Assembly: GCF_900113485.1 (NCBI RefSeq)
Contig: NZ_FOPM01000004.1
Coordinates: 119,140 to 183,139, forward strand
DNA length: 64,000 bases
From: Methylobacterium gossipiicola
Lineage (GTDB): Bacteria > Pseudomonadota > Alphaproteobacteria > Rhizobiales > Beijerinckiaceae
Direction of reading: 5' to 3'
Of the stretch, positions 22,501-28,969 are shown piece by piece. Under the pieces are notes generated by a model. The model saw nothing but the letters and a program-made list of their open reading frames with translations, searched no databases and was not told where the DNA came from. Within the stretch, counting starts at the first letter, position 1. Each line of letters opens with the position of its first letter. The translations under genes and the position numbers were made by a program.

Positions 22501-23291
22501 GGACGCTCCGCTTCACCGACGGCACGATCCAGCAGAACGACGGGCACGGCGTGGTCGACGATGCCTGGTACCTCTCGCACAACCTCGACGTCTGGCGGGC
22601 CGGGGTCGACGCCGATACCCACTACGCCACCTACGGCTGGCACGAGGGACGCGACCCGAACGCCTACTTCTCCACCGGATCCTATCTCGGTGTGAATTCG
22701 GACGTGGCGGCGGCGGGCATCAATCCCCTGGAGCACTACGTGCAATACGGCGAACACGAGGGACGCAACACGAGCGCGAACTTCTCGGGCGATGCCTACC
22801 TCGCCCTGAACCCGGAGGTGGCGGCGGCGGGTGGCAATGCCCTCGAACACTACCTCGCGTTCGGGCGCGGCGAGGGTCGGACCGTGCAGGACGGGGAGGG
22901 CGCACGCGGCCATATCGGCGCCTTCGATCCGGGCTTCTATCTCGCTCAGAACCCCGATGTCGCGGCGGCGGCCCAAGGGCCGGAGGTGAAGATCCTCGTC
23001 TCCGACTTCGCCTTCCGCCACTACCTCGATTACGGCGCGAGCGAGGGCCGGGCTCCGAATGCCCTGTTCGATCCGGGCTTCTACCTCACCCACAATCCCG
23101 ACGTGGCGGCGGCGGGCCTCAACCCGCTCCTCCACTACGAGGAATACGGCTGGCGCGAGGGGCGCGACCCCGGTCCGGGCTTCGACACCGATGCGTATCT
23201 CACCCGGAACCCCGACGTCGCCGCCGCCGACATCGACCCGCTCCAGCATTTCCTCGATTACGGCCTGCAAGAAGGGCGCATGCCCGTCTGA
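13545..23291 (+). CDS. Giant Ig-repeat/FG-GAP surface protein, probable type I secretion substrate
   Basis: A 3248-residue extracellular repeat protein, probably an adhesin or biofilm matrix protein. There is no Sec signal; residues 1-230 hold two Ig-like units, about 238-545 hold seven FG-GAP/VCBS-like Ca-binding loops (DxNxDGxxD), and about 545-2820 hold a long run of bacterial Ig-like domains of three alternating types. About 2828-2947 is a cadherin-like unit (APIAVAD, VLANDSDPNAGDTL), and about 3005-3248 hold six YLxxNPDVAAAG-type repeats. I noticed no cysteine, usual for type I cargo, and no GGxGxD nonapeptides. The divergent PrsDE genes suggest it is exported by them, with the signal in the last residues. 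The start at 13545 has only a weak ribosome site. Fold and export route are inferred; the ligand is unknown. Confidence 0.88.
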   Translation: MAGTLAPLVLTLSPSSDTGLPLDGLTRRNGVDIDIVGLNVLGGPVTIFDDRDGNGVPGPGEILATVPNSLLGSVRINLPDGTHSIRATQTTPLLGTATSLPLTVRVDNTGPTIVAVNQLDLPGPLALLDVLGVLRYEVTFSESVLGLTADLFQATGTLPGIHLVTLLPSLTKPNTYIVSIGLGLDGVSVDQRAGTLGLALNPANLSGVTDLAGNGLRGADFAQLAPVSIGPARETAAADFNADGLGDAAFLVNDTVVVTRGTGTGTLGVTQTVTVATGQTTIATGDVTGDGLLDIVTAGNGRVQILKQGADGTFSVTTRTTTGADGALVADVNGDGYADIVVKNLTAGTATVLTNNGSGTFSAGSAQSFGVRPDAFVSGDFNGDGRIDLAALANGGTSLAVLTQAANGTFVRSALTVGASAGGLAAGDLNGDGRAEIVSSGTGGTLEIRGTTAGGAATQSTLQAGAAATDIRIGDTNGDGNADILYAGTDGAVRVVYGDGAGGFSAPVILETQAGLAALALLDVNGDGRQDLALASGTTGTLQVGTGIPVAGLLGTAYTLVAPGPVQTVTSVQVAGDNVVNVAEAAFGTLPVTGTLAGPLGAGETLAIRIGGVVTPLTGAAVVTADGVTTFSGTMPVLQASGDVAVLVQRTDGATSAAVTQAVTVDLVAPTLVAITTPDAAVTKDTVIDFTLAFSEPVSGLTAANLTLTGTASAGLVPTLVTTDGGRTYAVTVPAGTAEGTLGLTLNPAGITDAAGNALANLGVTVGPTLTLDRTAPVLTLQPLAGDGVLSQAELVAGLVVTGTATGLEPGASVTVIVTDASGTPVLTQAPPVTNGTFALPLGGAALPEGTYAVTVTAADAAGNVATPAVAGLTVDLTADAGLPFTLTAGGGQPIGLAGVAAVPLVAAGLDAGTTALVTFTDGGGATATATIAANGATTLDLSGLDGAVTSTIQLSDGAGNLLTRPGPALTIDLVAPIGLVTPVAAPAPATLAFDVAFPEAVTGLDLGDFRVVGTGSAVGTVVSATANASGGTTVVIGNLSGAGTVGLALAATSDIADAAGNLATLGPVAPISLDLVAPLRPVITGLVSDAGVPGGFLTDDTTPTLTGTTEVGSTVTLTYQGPGATTGTLAAVVDASGTWTATVPAALANGAYSFTATAEDLAGNVSLPAAPKVVTIETATGLPFTLTVDFGDGLVNQTEAGAVTYGLTGLPAGAILSVTFTDADGTTVSELLSGTGGSLDLSALDGAVTSSLTYVPPVGATVTLGGPGATFDTLPPANPAILGFAGSGVVPVTTTNDTTPVLVGTGEIGSTVTVTVGGQLLTAEVDATGTWHIPVTTPLTDGTVTLTATAQDAAGNVSGPSQGLAVTVDLVVDRGAPIAVAFDLPAGRALNAAEVAAVTGTVSGIDADATATITFTGSGGSVTAPLANGPLAPTNLSALGDTVTATVSVVDLAGNSATLAVGSFAVDAVAPAATIVADPAALPGATSVTFTVTFPEAVTNLTADDFALTTGGTATGTILSALPVAGGYSVTVTNVSGTGSLGLVLSGGSDITDAVGNLAVLAQAGLHLVNVPPVLQPTDLPVITGITEDTNVVGDFVTGDANPLVSGTALPGGTITVTATASGGVPVSVTTQVAGNGTWSVQLPTLADDTYGLTATLTDASNTMLGMTPSRPLVIDTVADSGVTVSLAVAGTANGIVDAAEATMVSYTVAGLDADSTAIARFAVAGVVKDVPVAADGTFVVDLSGFDGVVATSLVVTDLVGNTATVPGNAVRLATAVTALPSIGAITDDTGIDGDGITRDTTPTLSGTAEADASISVVLNGPAGPQTFQTVADGVGAWTLAVPALADGVYTVTASATGLSGLPSPASARFNLTIDTTADAVPLVAVQLAAADTNLSAAEAGAVSFELTGLDTGSSGTIVFTDGTTTVPVAVGANGIYTADLSSLSGAVTAQVVLSDIAANTVTANLALPAGLNVDSVAPTGTAVADLAGGAAVASFTFAVDFSEAVANVSVDDFTLTASPGITGQITAVTGSGGAYVVTMAGLQGSGTLGLGLAAGSDITDLAGNRATLASDTRVVVGATPVQPVITGYTTDTGVQGDGITADAAPILSGVGLPGGTITILDTLDPGAQPVTTTVLANGTWSVAAPNLTDGPHALVAQLADTNGTPVGVSAPLNLVVDTIADGGVPATLTVDPAGDGQINAAEAGAVTFVVADLDAVAIGTVTFRDATHGLTVMDVRNGPNTVDLSGFSGPVTATLIIRDPAGNTVTRDGTAITVDTVAPAGTALPSTPAEPGAASFIYAVSFPEAVLNVTAEDFLLSATGTATGRITAVTGSGGSYTVTVADIAGTGTLSLGLSALSDIADTAGNAATLLSTPRPVSIGAGPQPAPTLITGYGDDTGILGDGITADRTPTLTGTAEANGTVTVTYVEAGMPKFVTAAIDANGQWSVAIPALADGDYSFRASAVTALGVPAGTSAALPLTIDTVADAVPLVSVTVANPAGTVFTPAQAAAVTFTVAGLDPGSTALVTFTDGSRTVQATAGADGAYQADLSGLTGSVTSSFTISDVAGNTAGGNGTGLTIGQAGPTYPDPTTPDPNTPSDPGTSPNPQAPPSVVAPMVTGLQPDTGVPGDGITSDASPTVTGTGTPGATVTVTVTDATGPRDVAAAVGGDGTWTANLPTLADGSYDVIVSGRDAAGNVLQAGQPFRMTLDTVAPGAPVVAGFTEDTGQVGNGATADTTPTLFGTAEAGSTVAIAYETASGPRTATALTDADGRWSLDLPTLAEGTYAFVASATDAAGNRGPASAAFALSIDARDDGSPGTGGGNATDGNRAPIAVADTIAAVNHAPAVRGNVLANDSDPNAGDTLHVTAVRFASGGTVAVAATGTTTILGEHGTLHLAADGSYSYQAIGSSNFGSGDEYPEVFTYTVADGKGLTAAGLLTVSLAGAAPVAEKSFGFAFTEARVEVLGETLVLTGPDGQHHDLNGIGTLRFTDGTIQQNDGHGVVDDAWYLSHNLDVWRAGVDADTHYATYGWHEGRDPNAYFSTGSYLGVNSDVAAAGINPLEHYVQYGEHEGRNTSANFSGDAYLALNPEVAAAGGNALEHYLAFGRGEGRTVQDGEGARGHIGAFDPGFYLAQNPDVAAAAQGPEVKILVSDFAFRHYLDYGASEGRAPNALFDPGFYLTHNPDVAAAGLNPLLHYEEYGWREGRDPGPGFDTDAYLTRNPDVAAADIDPLQHFLDYGLQEGRMPV
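14258..15150 (+). repeat. Seven FG-GAP-like calcium-loop repeats within the giant protein
   Basis: Seven units spaced about 45-50 residues apart, each with an acidic loop: DFNADGLGD, DVTGDGLLD, DVNGDGYAD, DFNGDGRID, DLNGDGRAE, DTNGDGNAD and DVNGDGRQD. The spacing and loop chemistry match FG-GAP/VCBS beta-propeller blades as in integrin-alpha-like domains; seven blades would close one propeller. Ca binding is inferred from the loop. Confidence 0.85.
16795..21990 (+). repeat. Alternating Ig-like super-repeat
   Basis: Eight copies of an Ig-like module with core TGxxGDGIT.D.TPTLTGTAE begin at about 16795, 17385, 18292, 18892, 19799, 20714, 21394 and 21697. Between them lie two other module types, one with NAAEAGAVTFxVxGLD and one with SFPEAVxNVTxxDF...GSDITDxAGN. 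Where all three are present the period is about 907-915 bases; where one is missing it is about 590-680, and the last two copies are adjacent (303 bases). This points to growth by duplication of blocks. Confidence 0.8.
22555..23288 (+). repeat. Six C-terminal YLxxNPDVAAAG...HYxxYGxxEGR repeats
   Basis: Six units of about 38-48 residues form the end of the giant protein. The consensus is YLxxNPDVAAAGxNPLxHYxxYGWxEGRxP; the first (SHNLDVWRAG) is the most divergent, and the third and fourth carry insertions. Similar repeats occur in other large alphaproteobacterial proteins and some glycosyltransferases. The function is not known to me; the terminal position suggests a role in export or surface retention. 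Confidence 0.85.
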
Positions 23292-23303
23292 TCCCGCTCG
23301 ATA

Positions 23304-23334
23304 GGCCCGGCGACGCCCCGTCGCCGGGCCTTCT
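23304..23334 (+). terminator. Rho-independent terminator after the giant protein gene
   Basis: GGCCCGGCGAC (23304-23314) pairs perfectly with GTCGCCGGGCC (23320-23330), loop of five, followed by TTCT. It starts 13 bases past the stop. The stem is strong; the T-run is short. Confidence 0.75.
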
Positions 23335-23574
23335 CGCTACCGGGCAAAGGGTATGCGGGCCTCGCCGAAGCCCCATCACACAGATTTCCGGGTGATGCCG
23401 CACGCAAACGAAAGATTCGCCCGAGCCGAAATCACATGGATTTCTAAAATTAATACGTCGTTATCCAAACTATACGATCGCACGGCACGCATCGCGGTGG
23501 AATCCGTTTCTCTATAGGCACGCAGATACCGCAAGACGTCCAATGCATCGAGGCAGACGATCCGGAGTTCGCGA

Positions 23575-23790
23575 ATGTCGTATTCGATCTTCGTCCGAAA
23601 AGTTGGCTTCTCGCGACGTGAAGCACCGCAGATCCTAGCCTGCGAGATCGAGAGCGAAGGCGAAGCCTGCCGGATCGTCCGGAACTTGGCGCGGTCCTTC
23701 GGAGATTTCGGTGTCGATCCCTGCCGAAGCGTCTACTGGTTCCGCAGCCGGGGCAATCTGCACGAAATCTGGTCCGCGCCAGTCGATTAG
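23575..23790 (+). CDS. Small hypothetical protein (71 aa)
   Basis: A 71-residue frame in the region between the giant gene and the liv operon. An ATG at 23575 follows GGAG seven bases upstream. The product (starting MSYSIFVRKVGFS) has the look of a compact alpha/beta domain: a strand, then a Glu-rich helix with EACRIVRNLARSF, then a short acidic/aromatic end with SVYWFRSRGNLHEIW. It resembles in style the many small uncharacterised proteins of Methylobacteriaceae, but I cannot name a family. The flanks (23335-23574 and 23791-24006) show nothing else I can support. Confidence 0.5.
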   Translation: MSYSIFVRKVGFSRREAPQILACEIESEGEACRIVRNLARSFGDFGVDPCRSVYWFRSRGNLHEIWSAPVD

Positions 23791-24006
23791 GATTTGGACT
23801 GAACACCTCGACAGATCCCGCCTGGCGCGATGCGCCCAACCCCAACGCCCGGCCACAGAGCAAGGATAGACTACTTACTCGCACGACGAAACCACAGACA
23901 GCTATTCAGCCACACCTACACAAAGGTCGATGAGCTGCGCTTCCATGTTCGTCGCCCCCCCTTGGAAGATGATTCTTCACTCGATCGCATCCGAGAATGC
24001 GCTCGC

Positions 24007-24774
24007 TCACGCCATGGCGCGGGTGTGCGCGGCACCGGCGCCGAGATAGAACGCCTTGATGTCATCGCGCGCCCGGAGGTCCGCGGCAGCACCGGTGAGG
24101 ACGCTGCGCCCATTCTCCAGCACCACCGCCCGATCCGCATGGCGCAGGGCGACGGTGACGTTCTGCTCGGCCACCAGGATCGTCAGCCCCTCATCGCGGT
24201 TGAGGCGCTCGAGGGTGCGGAAGATCTCCGCGACCACCTGCGGAGCAAGGCCCATGGACGGTTCGTCGAGGACGAGGAGACGCGGGCGACCCATCAGGGC
24301 GCGCCCGATCGCCACCATCTGCTGTTCGCCGCCCGAGATCAGCCCGGCCGCCGCCCGACGCTTCTGCAGCAGGCGCGGGAAGATCCCGTAAATCCGCGCG
24401 AGATCGGACCGGATGGCGGCGCGGTTCGAGCCGCGCCCGAGCCCGCCCGTGACGAGGTTTTCCTCCACGCTGAGCGCCCGGAAGCAGTGACGGCCTTCGA
24501 GCACTCCGACGAGACCGCCCCGGACGAGGGCGTCGGTGGACGTCCGAAACACATCCCGCCCGTCATAGACGATGCGGCCCGCCGTGACATGGCCGCGTTC
24601 GGCGGGCAGGAGGTTGGAAACCGCCTTCAGCACCGTGGTCTTGCCGGCGCCGTTGGAGCCGACGAGGGCGACGATCTCGCCCTCGGAGACGGACAGATCG
24701 ACAGCCGAGAGGGCGCGCACACCGCCGTAGCGCGCCTCCAGGGACTCGACCCGCAGCAGGGCCGTTCCGCTCAC
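24007..24774 (-). CDS. livF: Branched-chain amino acid-type ABC transporter ATPase LivF
   Basis: One of the two ATPases of a LivFGHM-type importer, in the cytoplasm at the inner membrane. The 255-residue protein has Walker A GSNGAGKTT (39-47), the signature ISGGEQQMVAIGRAL, Walker B LLVLDEPSMGLAP, and the switch in LVAEQNV. The EQN in place of a switch histidine is usual for LivF. It starts with GTG at 24774, whose GTGA overlaps the stop of the binding-protein gene. It is the last gene of the five-gene operon livG-livH-livM-SBP-livF. Confidence 0.92.
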   Translation of the reverse strand: MSGTALLRVESLEARYGGVRALSAVDLSVSEGEIVALVGSNGAGKTTVLKAVSNLLPAERGHVTAGRIVYDGRDVFRTSTDALVRGGLVGVLEGRHCFRALSVEENLVTGGLGRGSNRAAIRSDLARIYGIFPRLLQKRRAAAGLISGGEQQMVAIGRALMGRPRLLVLDEPSMGLAPQVVAEIFRTLERLNRDEGLTILVAEQNVTVALRHADRAVVLENGRSVLTGAAADLRARDDIKAFYLGAGAAHTRAMA

Positions 24775-26120
24775 GGGGTCGCCGCCACATGGGTGGGATT
24801 TTCTTCGGCGGCGCAGTTTCGCGGCGTGATGCCGTGCTCCTTGGCGTAGGTCGCCGACGACGCCTCGATGATCGGGCGCAGGGTCGCCCAGTCGGGTGCG
24901 ATCCAATCGGACACGACGGTCCATTTGGCCCCGTCCCATTGCTGGAAGGTGACGCGGCCGTCGCCCTCGTGATTGGCGCAGGTGACGTTGATGGAGTGGA
25001 ACAGGCCCTTGGCGCCCAGGGCTGCGACGCGGGCCTCGTCGAGGCGAAGGTGCTCGAAGCCCCAGCGGACCTCGTCGCCGGTGAGGGTCCGCCGACCGAA
25101 CTTCGCTTGCGCCGCCCGCACCGCCTCGACGTTGAGGATGCCGTTCACGATGCCGAGGTTGTGGTAGACGCTGCCGATGCGCTTCTTGTCGGCGAGATTG
25201 CCGGCGTTGCCGTCGTAGACGGTCTTGATGATGTCCTTCAGCACCGGATATTCGGCGCCCGAGGCCTGCGTGGTGATGGCGACGTAGCCCTTGGCGGCGT
25301 CGCCGGCGGGGATCACGTCCTCCTCCGAATTCGACCAGACGTTGCCGACGATGCGGCTGGCCGGAAAGCCCGTCTTCTGCGCCGTCTTCAACGCCACCGG
25401 GTTCATCACGCCCCAACCGCGCAAAACCACGTAATCGGGTTTGAGACGGCGGATGGTCAGCCACTGCGATTGCTGCTCGTTGCCGGGATGCGGCACCTCG
25501 ATCTGCTCGACCTTGAACCCGTATCGCTTGGCCAGGAGTTCGTAGATCGGGATCGTCTCCTTGCCGTAGGGCGAGCCGTGATAGAGCACCGCGATGGTCT
25601 TGCCCTTGAGCTTGTCGAGCCCGCCCTCGCGGCCGCCGAGATATTCGACGATGCCGGAGGTCTCGCTGTAGGGGTTGAGGAGCAGCGGAAAGACGTAGGG
25701 AAAGACACGCCCATCGGTGGAATCGGTCCGGCCGTGGTTGATGGTGACCAGCGGCACCTTGTCCTTGGTGATCCGGTCGATCATCGCGTAGGCGATGCCC
25801 ACCGAGAGCGGGTTCCAGGCGGCGATGCCGGGACGGGACTTCAGCCGCTCGTAGACCTCGACGCCGCGTTCGACCTCGTACTGGGTCTCGCCCTCGCTCC
25901 AGGTCAGCCGGACCCCGTTCACGCCGCCGTCCCGGGTGTTGATGAGGGTCAGGTAATCGATGAAGCCGCCGAAGAAGCCGGTGCCGCCGGCCGCATAGGG
26001 TCCGACCCGGTAGCTCTGGAGCGGGAAATACTGTTCGTCGGCAATTGCCGAGCCGGCGAGGGCGGCGAGAGCGGTTCCGGCGGCGAGGGCGGCGCGCAGG
26101 CGCGTGTCGAGACGAGACAT
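24771..26120 (-). CDS. Periplasmic substrate-binding protein of the Liv-type importer
   Basis: Captures the ligand in the periplasm and delivers it to LivHM. The 449-residue precursor has a Sec signal of about 27 residues ending in AGSAIA. The mature part follows the type I periplasmic-binding (Leu/Ile/Val receptor) layout, with EVERGVEVYERL, KTIAVLYHGSPYGKE and RLKPDYVVLRGWGVMNP. It is longer than the roughly 370-residue LivJ/LivK of E. coli and has an unusual C-terminal region (FEHLRLDEARVAALG and on), as in relatives tied to aromatic acids, amides or fatty acids, so the ligand is open. A good GAAGGA precedes the ATG at 26120. Confidence 0.86.
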   Translation of the reverse strand: MSRLDTRLRAALAAGTALAALAGSAIADEQYFPLQSYRVGPYAAGGTGFFGGFIDYLTLINTRDGGVNGVRLTWSEGETQYEVERGVEVYERLKSRPGIAAWNPLSVGIAYAMIDRITKDKVPLVTINHGRTDSTDGRVFPYVFPLLLNPYSETSGIVEYLGGREGGLDKLKGKTIAVLYHGSPYGKETIPIYELLAKRYGFKVEQIEVPHPGNEQQSQWLTIRRLKPDYVVLRGWGVMNPVALKTAQKTGFPASRIVGNVWSNSEEDVIPAGDAAKGYVAITTQASGAEYPVLKDIIKTVYDGNAGNLADKKRIGSVYHNLGIVNGILNVEAVRAAQAKFGRRTLTGDEVRWGFEHLRLDEARVAALGAKGLFHSINVTCANHEGDGRVTFQQWDGAKWTVVSDWIAPDWATLRPIIEASSATYAKEHGITPRNCAAEENPTHVAATP

Positions 26121-26157
26121 GGAACGTCCTTCGGTTCGTCGATGGGGAATGAGGGAG

Positions 26158-27195
26158 TCAGGCCAGGCGACGGAGGCGGCGCACGGCGCGATCGAGGATG
26201 GCGCTGAGACCGGCGGGCTCGCGGATCAGGAAGGCGACGATCAGACCGCCGAGGGCGATGCGCTGACACATCTCGAGCGTCCCGGAGTCGAACCCGTCGC
26301 CGAGGATCGCCGCGCCGAACCGCGACAGCAGCAGCGGCAGGACGACGATGAGCCCCGCACCCAGGAAGGCGCCGCGCAAGGTGCCGAGGCCGCCGATGAT
26401 GACGATGAACAGGATCTGGAACGAGCGGTCGAGGTTGAACCCCGTCGGTTCCACCGTGCGCAGGTAGGCGAAGGCCCAGAGGACGCCCGCGACGCCCACC
26501 ACGAAGGAGGACAGGGCGAAGGCCAGCAGTTTGGTGCGCGCCACCCCGACGCCGATGACCCGGGCGGCGGTCTCATGATCGCGGACGGCGACGAAGTTGC
26601 GGCCCGTGGGCGAGGTGACGAGGCGCCAGGCCAGGACCGTCAGCAGCGTGACCACGGTCAGCGAGAACAGGTAGCGGCCGCGGGCATCCTCGAAGGACAG
26701 GCCGGCCATGACGAGGGGCGGCGCGGTGATGATGCCCGACGGGCTGTCGTTGGAAAGCCAGCCGAAGCGGTTGAGCACCCAGGCGACGAAGAACTGCACG
26801 GCCAGGGTCGAGACCGCGAGGTAGAAGCCGCGCAGCCGCAGGGCTGGCAGGCCCGCCACCAGCCCGGCGAGGGCCGCGACGAGACCGGCCAGCACGATGG
26901 TCACCGGCAAGGGCAGGAAGGGCAGGCGCAGCGACAGATTGAAGGCCGCGTAGGCGCCCAAAGCCATGAAGGCGGAGGATCCGAGGGAGAGCTGGCCGGC
27001 ATAGCCGGTCAGAAGGTTGAGCCCGAGGCCCGCCAGCGACAGGGCCAGGAACGGCGTCAGGATCGCTTCGTAGAGGTAGCTGGTACCGACGAGGGGCACG
27101 ATTCCGTAGGCGAGCACGAGGAGGAGGGCGACGCCGATGCCGGTGGCGGACGGGCGCGGCAGGACCTTGGCCCGGGGAGCGACGGTTGTGGTCAT
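26158..27195 (-). CDS. livM: Liv-type ABC transporter permease LivM
   Basis: The second integral-membrane subunit of the importer. The 345-residue protein has about nine hydrophobic segments and the LivM landmarks GLGLNLLTGYAGQLSLG, GFYLAVSTLAVQFF, and the ATPase-coupling EAA-like loop VRDHETAARVIGVGVARTKL. After the loop, VGVAGVLWAFAYLRTVEP and IIGGLGTLRGAFLGAG fit the family. The ATG at 27195 lies five bases past the LivH stop. No truncation is seen. Confidence 0.92.
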   Translation of the reverse strand: MTTTVAPRAKVLPRPSATGIGVALLLVLAYGIVPLVGTSYLYEAILTPFLALSLAGLGLNLLTGYAGQLSLGSSAFMALGAYAAFNLSLRLPFLPLPVTIVLAGLVAALAGLVAGLPALRLRGFYLAVSTLAVQFFVAWVLNRFGWLSNDSPSGIITAPPLVMAGLSFEDARGRYLFSLTVVTLLTVLAWRLVTSPTGRNFVAVRDHETAARVIGVGVARTKLLAFALSSFVVGVAGVLWAFAYLRTVEPTGFNLDRSFQILFIVIIGGLGTLRGAFLGAGLIVVLPLLLSRFGAAILGDGFDSGTLEMCQRIALGGLIVAFLIREPAGLSAILDRAVRRLRRLA

Positions 27196-27200
27196 GGCGC

Positions 27201-28094
27201 TCAGACCCGCTCGACGCCGCGCACGCCGAAGAGCCCCGAGGGCTTCAGCAACAGGAAGCCCAGGGCCGCCACATAGGCGATCCAGCCCTCGATCCCGCTG
27301 CCGATGACGGGTCCGAGATAGACCTCCGACAGCTTCTCCACGGCGCCGACGATGAGCCCGGCGACGATGGCGCCGAGGATCGAATCGAAGCCGCCGAGCA
27401 CCAGCACCGGCAGGGCCTTCAGCACCACCAGGGAGAGCGAGAACTGTACCCCGAGGCGCGCGCCCCAGAGCAACCCGGCCACGAGGGCGACGATACCCGA
27501 CGCGATCCAGACCGCGGCCCAGACCCGAGGCAGGCGCAGGCCCGTGTTCAGCGCCGCCAGCGGATCGTCCGCCACCGCCCGGAAGGCGAGCCCGGTGCGG
27601 GTGTAGCGAAAGAACAGGGTCAGGACCGTCACCATGAGCCCGGCGACCGCCGCCGCGAACAGGTCGAAGCGGCTCACGAACACGCCGGCGATGTCGAGGG
27701 GCGTATCGTCGATGCCGAGATCGAGCCCGTGCACCTGCGTGCCCCAGGCGAGCTGGGCGCTCCCCTCGATGACGTAGGCGACGCCGAGGGTCGCCATGAA
27801 CAGGGTGATCGGAGGCTGGTTGACCAGGGGACGCAGGACGGCGCGTTCGACGGCGAGGCCGAGGAGGGCCATGACCGCCAGGGTCGCCACGAGGGCTCCG
27901 ACGAAGGGGATGCCCCGTTCCGTGAGGCTGACGAAGGTCAGCGCCGCGAACAGCAGCATCGCGCCTTGCGCGAAGTTGAGGACGCCGGAGGTCTTGTAGA
28001 TCAGCACGAAGCCGATCGCCACGAGGGCATACATGACGCCGGACAGAAGCCCGCCGACCAGCACCTCGACGAGGAAGGCGAGATCGGGTGTCAT
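27201..28094 (-). CDS. livH: Liv-type ABC transporter permease LivH
   Basis: The first integral-membrane subunit. The 297-residue protein opens with GLLSGVMYALVAIGFVLIYK and has GVLNFAQGAMLLFAAL, both near-invariant in LivH, then the coupling loop RAVADDPLAALNTGLRLPR and LGGFDSILGAIVAGLIVG. The ATG at 28094 overlaps the LivG stop by four bases. The permease is complete. Confidence 0.93.
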   Translation of the reverse strand: MTPDLAFLVEVLVGGLLSGVMYALVAIGFVLIYKTSGVLNFAQGAMLLFAALTFVSLTERGIPFVGALVATLAVMALLGLAVERAVLRPLVNQPPITLFMATLGVAYVIEGSAQLAWGTQVHGLDLGIDDTPLDIAGVFVSRFDLFAAAVAGLMVTVLTLFFRYTRTGLAFRAVADDPLAALNTGLRLPRVWAAVWIASGIVALVAGLLWGARLGVQFSLSLVVLKALPVLVLGGFDSILGAIVAGLIVGAVEKLSEVYLGPVIGSGIEGWIAYVAALGFLLLKPSGLFGVRGVERV

Positions 28095-28969
28095 GCCGCG
28101 ACCTCATCGGCCGTGGCGCCGAGATAGGCGGCGATGACGGCGGGATTGGCCTGGATTTCACGGGGTGCCCCGAAGGCGATGCGCTGCCCATGGTCGAGGA
28201 CGGTGACGCTGTCCGACAGGCTCATCACCACGCCGACATCGTGCTCGATCAGGACGATGGTGGCACCCGTCGCGTCGCGTACCGCGCGGATGTCGTCGCT
28301 CATCCGCTGCTTTTCCGTGGCGGTCATCCCGGCCATGGGCTCGTCGAGCAGCAGGAGGCGGGGCATCGGCGCCAAGGCTCGGGCGAGCTCGACCCGCTTC
28401 TGCACGCCGTAGGGCAGCGTACCGGCGAGCCTGTTGCGATATTCGTCGAGGTCGAGCAGGGCGATGACGGCCTCCGCCCGCTCCCGCAGAGCGCGTGCTT
28501 CGCAACGGGCTTGGGGAAGCCCGAGGATCTGCGCGCCGAGCCCGGCGGAGATGCGGTCGACCAAACCGGTGGTCACCGTCTCGAAGACCGTGAGCCCCCG
28601 GAACAGGGCCAGATTCTGGAAGGTGCGCGCCACCCCGAGGCGCGCCAGACGGCGCGTCGGCACACGGGCGAACCGATCCTCGCCGATCCGGATGCTGCCG
28701 GAATCCGGCCTGTAGAGGCCGCTGATCACGTTGATCAGGGACGACTTGCCGGCCCCGTTCGGCCCGATCACCGCATGGATCTCCCCCGCCCGGACCGACA
28801 GATCCACGGCATCGAGCGCCACGGTCCCGCCGAACCAGAGCGATACGGCTTCGACGGCCAGCAGCGGGACGTCCCTCGCGGCGATACGCGGCTGAAATCC
28901 CGGATGCACTGAACCGACGGGGAAGGATCGTGACCGATCGACGAGATGCGGCCGAAGAACGAAGTTCAT
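28091..28969 (-). CDS. livG: Liv-type ABC transporter ATPase LivG
   Basis: First gene of the liv operon and the second ATPase of the importer. The 292-residue protein has Walker A GPNGAGKSS, the LivG-type loop LARTFQNLALF (here GVARTFQNLALF), signature LPYGVQKRVELARAL and Walker B LLLLDEPMAGM, with EHD as switch. Compared with typical LivG (about 255 residues) there is a 35-residue N-terminal extension before LLAVEAVSLWFGG. I keep the ATG at 28969 because no better start with a ribosome site is evident, but the true start may lie further in. Confidence 0.88.
   Translation of the reverse strand: MNFVLRPHLVDRSRSFPVGSVHPGFQPRIAARDVPLLAVEAVSLWFGGTVALDAVDLSVRAGEIHAVIGPNGAGKSSLINVISGLYRPDSGSIRIGEDRFARVPTRRLARLGVARTFQNLALFRGLTVFETVTTGLVDRISAGLGAQILGLPQARCEARALRERAEAVIALLDLDEYRNRLAGTLPYGVQKRVELARALAPMPRLLLLDEPMAGMTATEKQRMSDDIRAVRDATGATIVLIEHDVGVVMSLSDSVTVLDHGQRIAFGAPREIQANPAVIAAYLGATADEVAA

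Noticed and set aside
13545..23291. RTX nonapeptide array or CRISPR-like repeats
   Set aside because: No GGxGxDxxx tandem was found, and the repeats are diverged protein-coding modules in one frame, not short identical DNA repeats with spacers.
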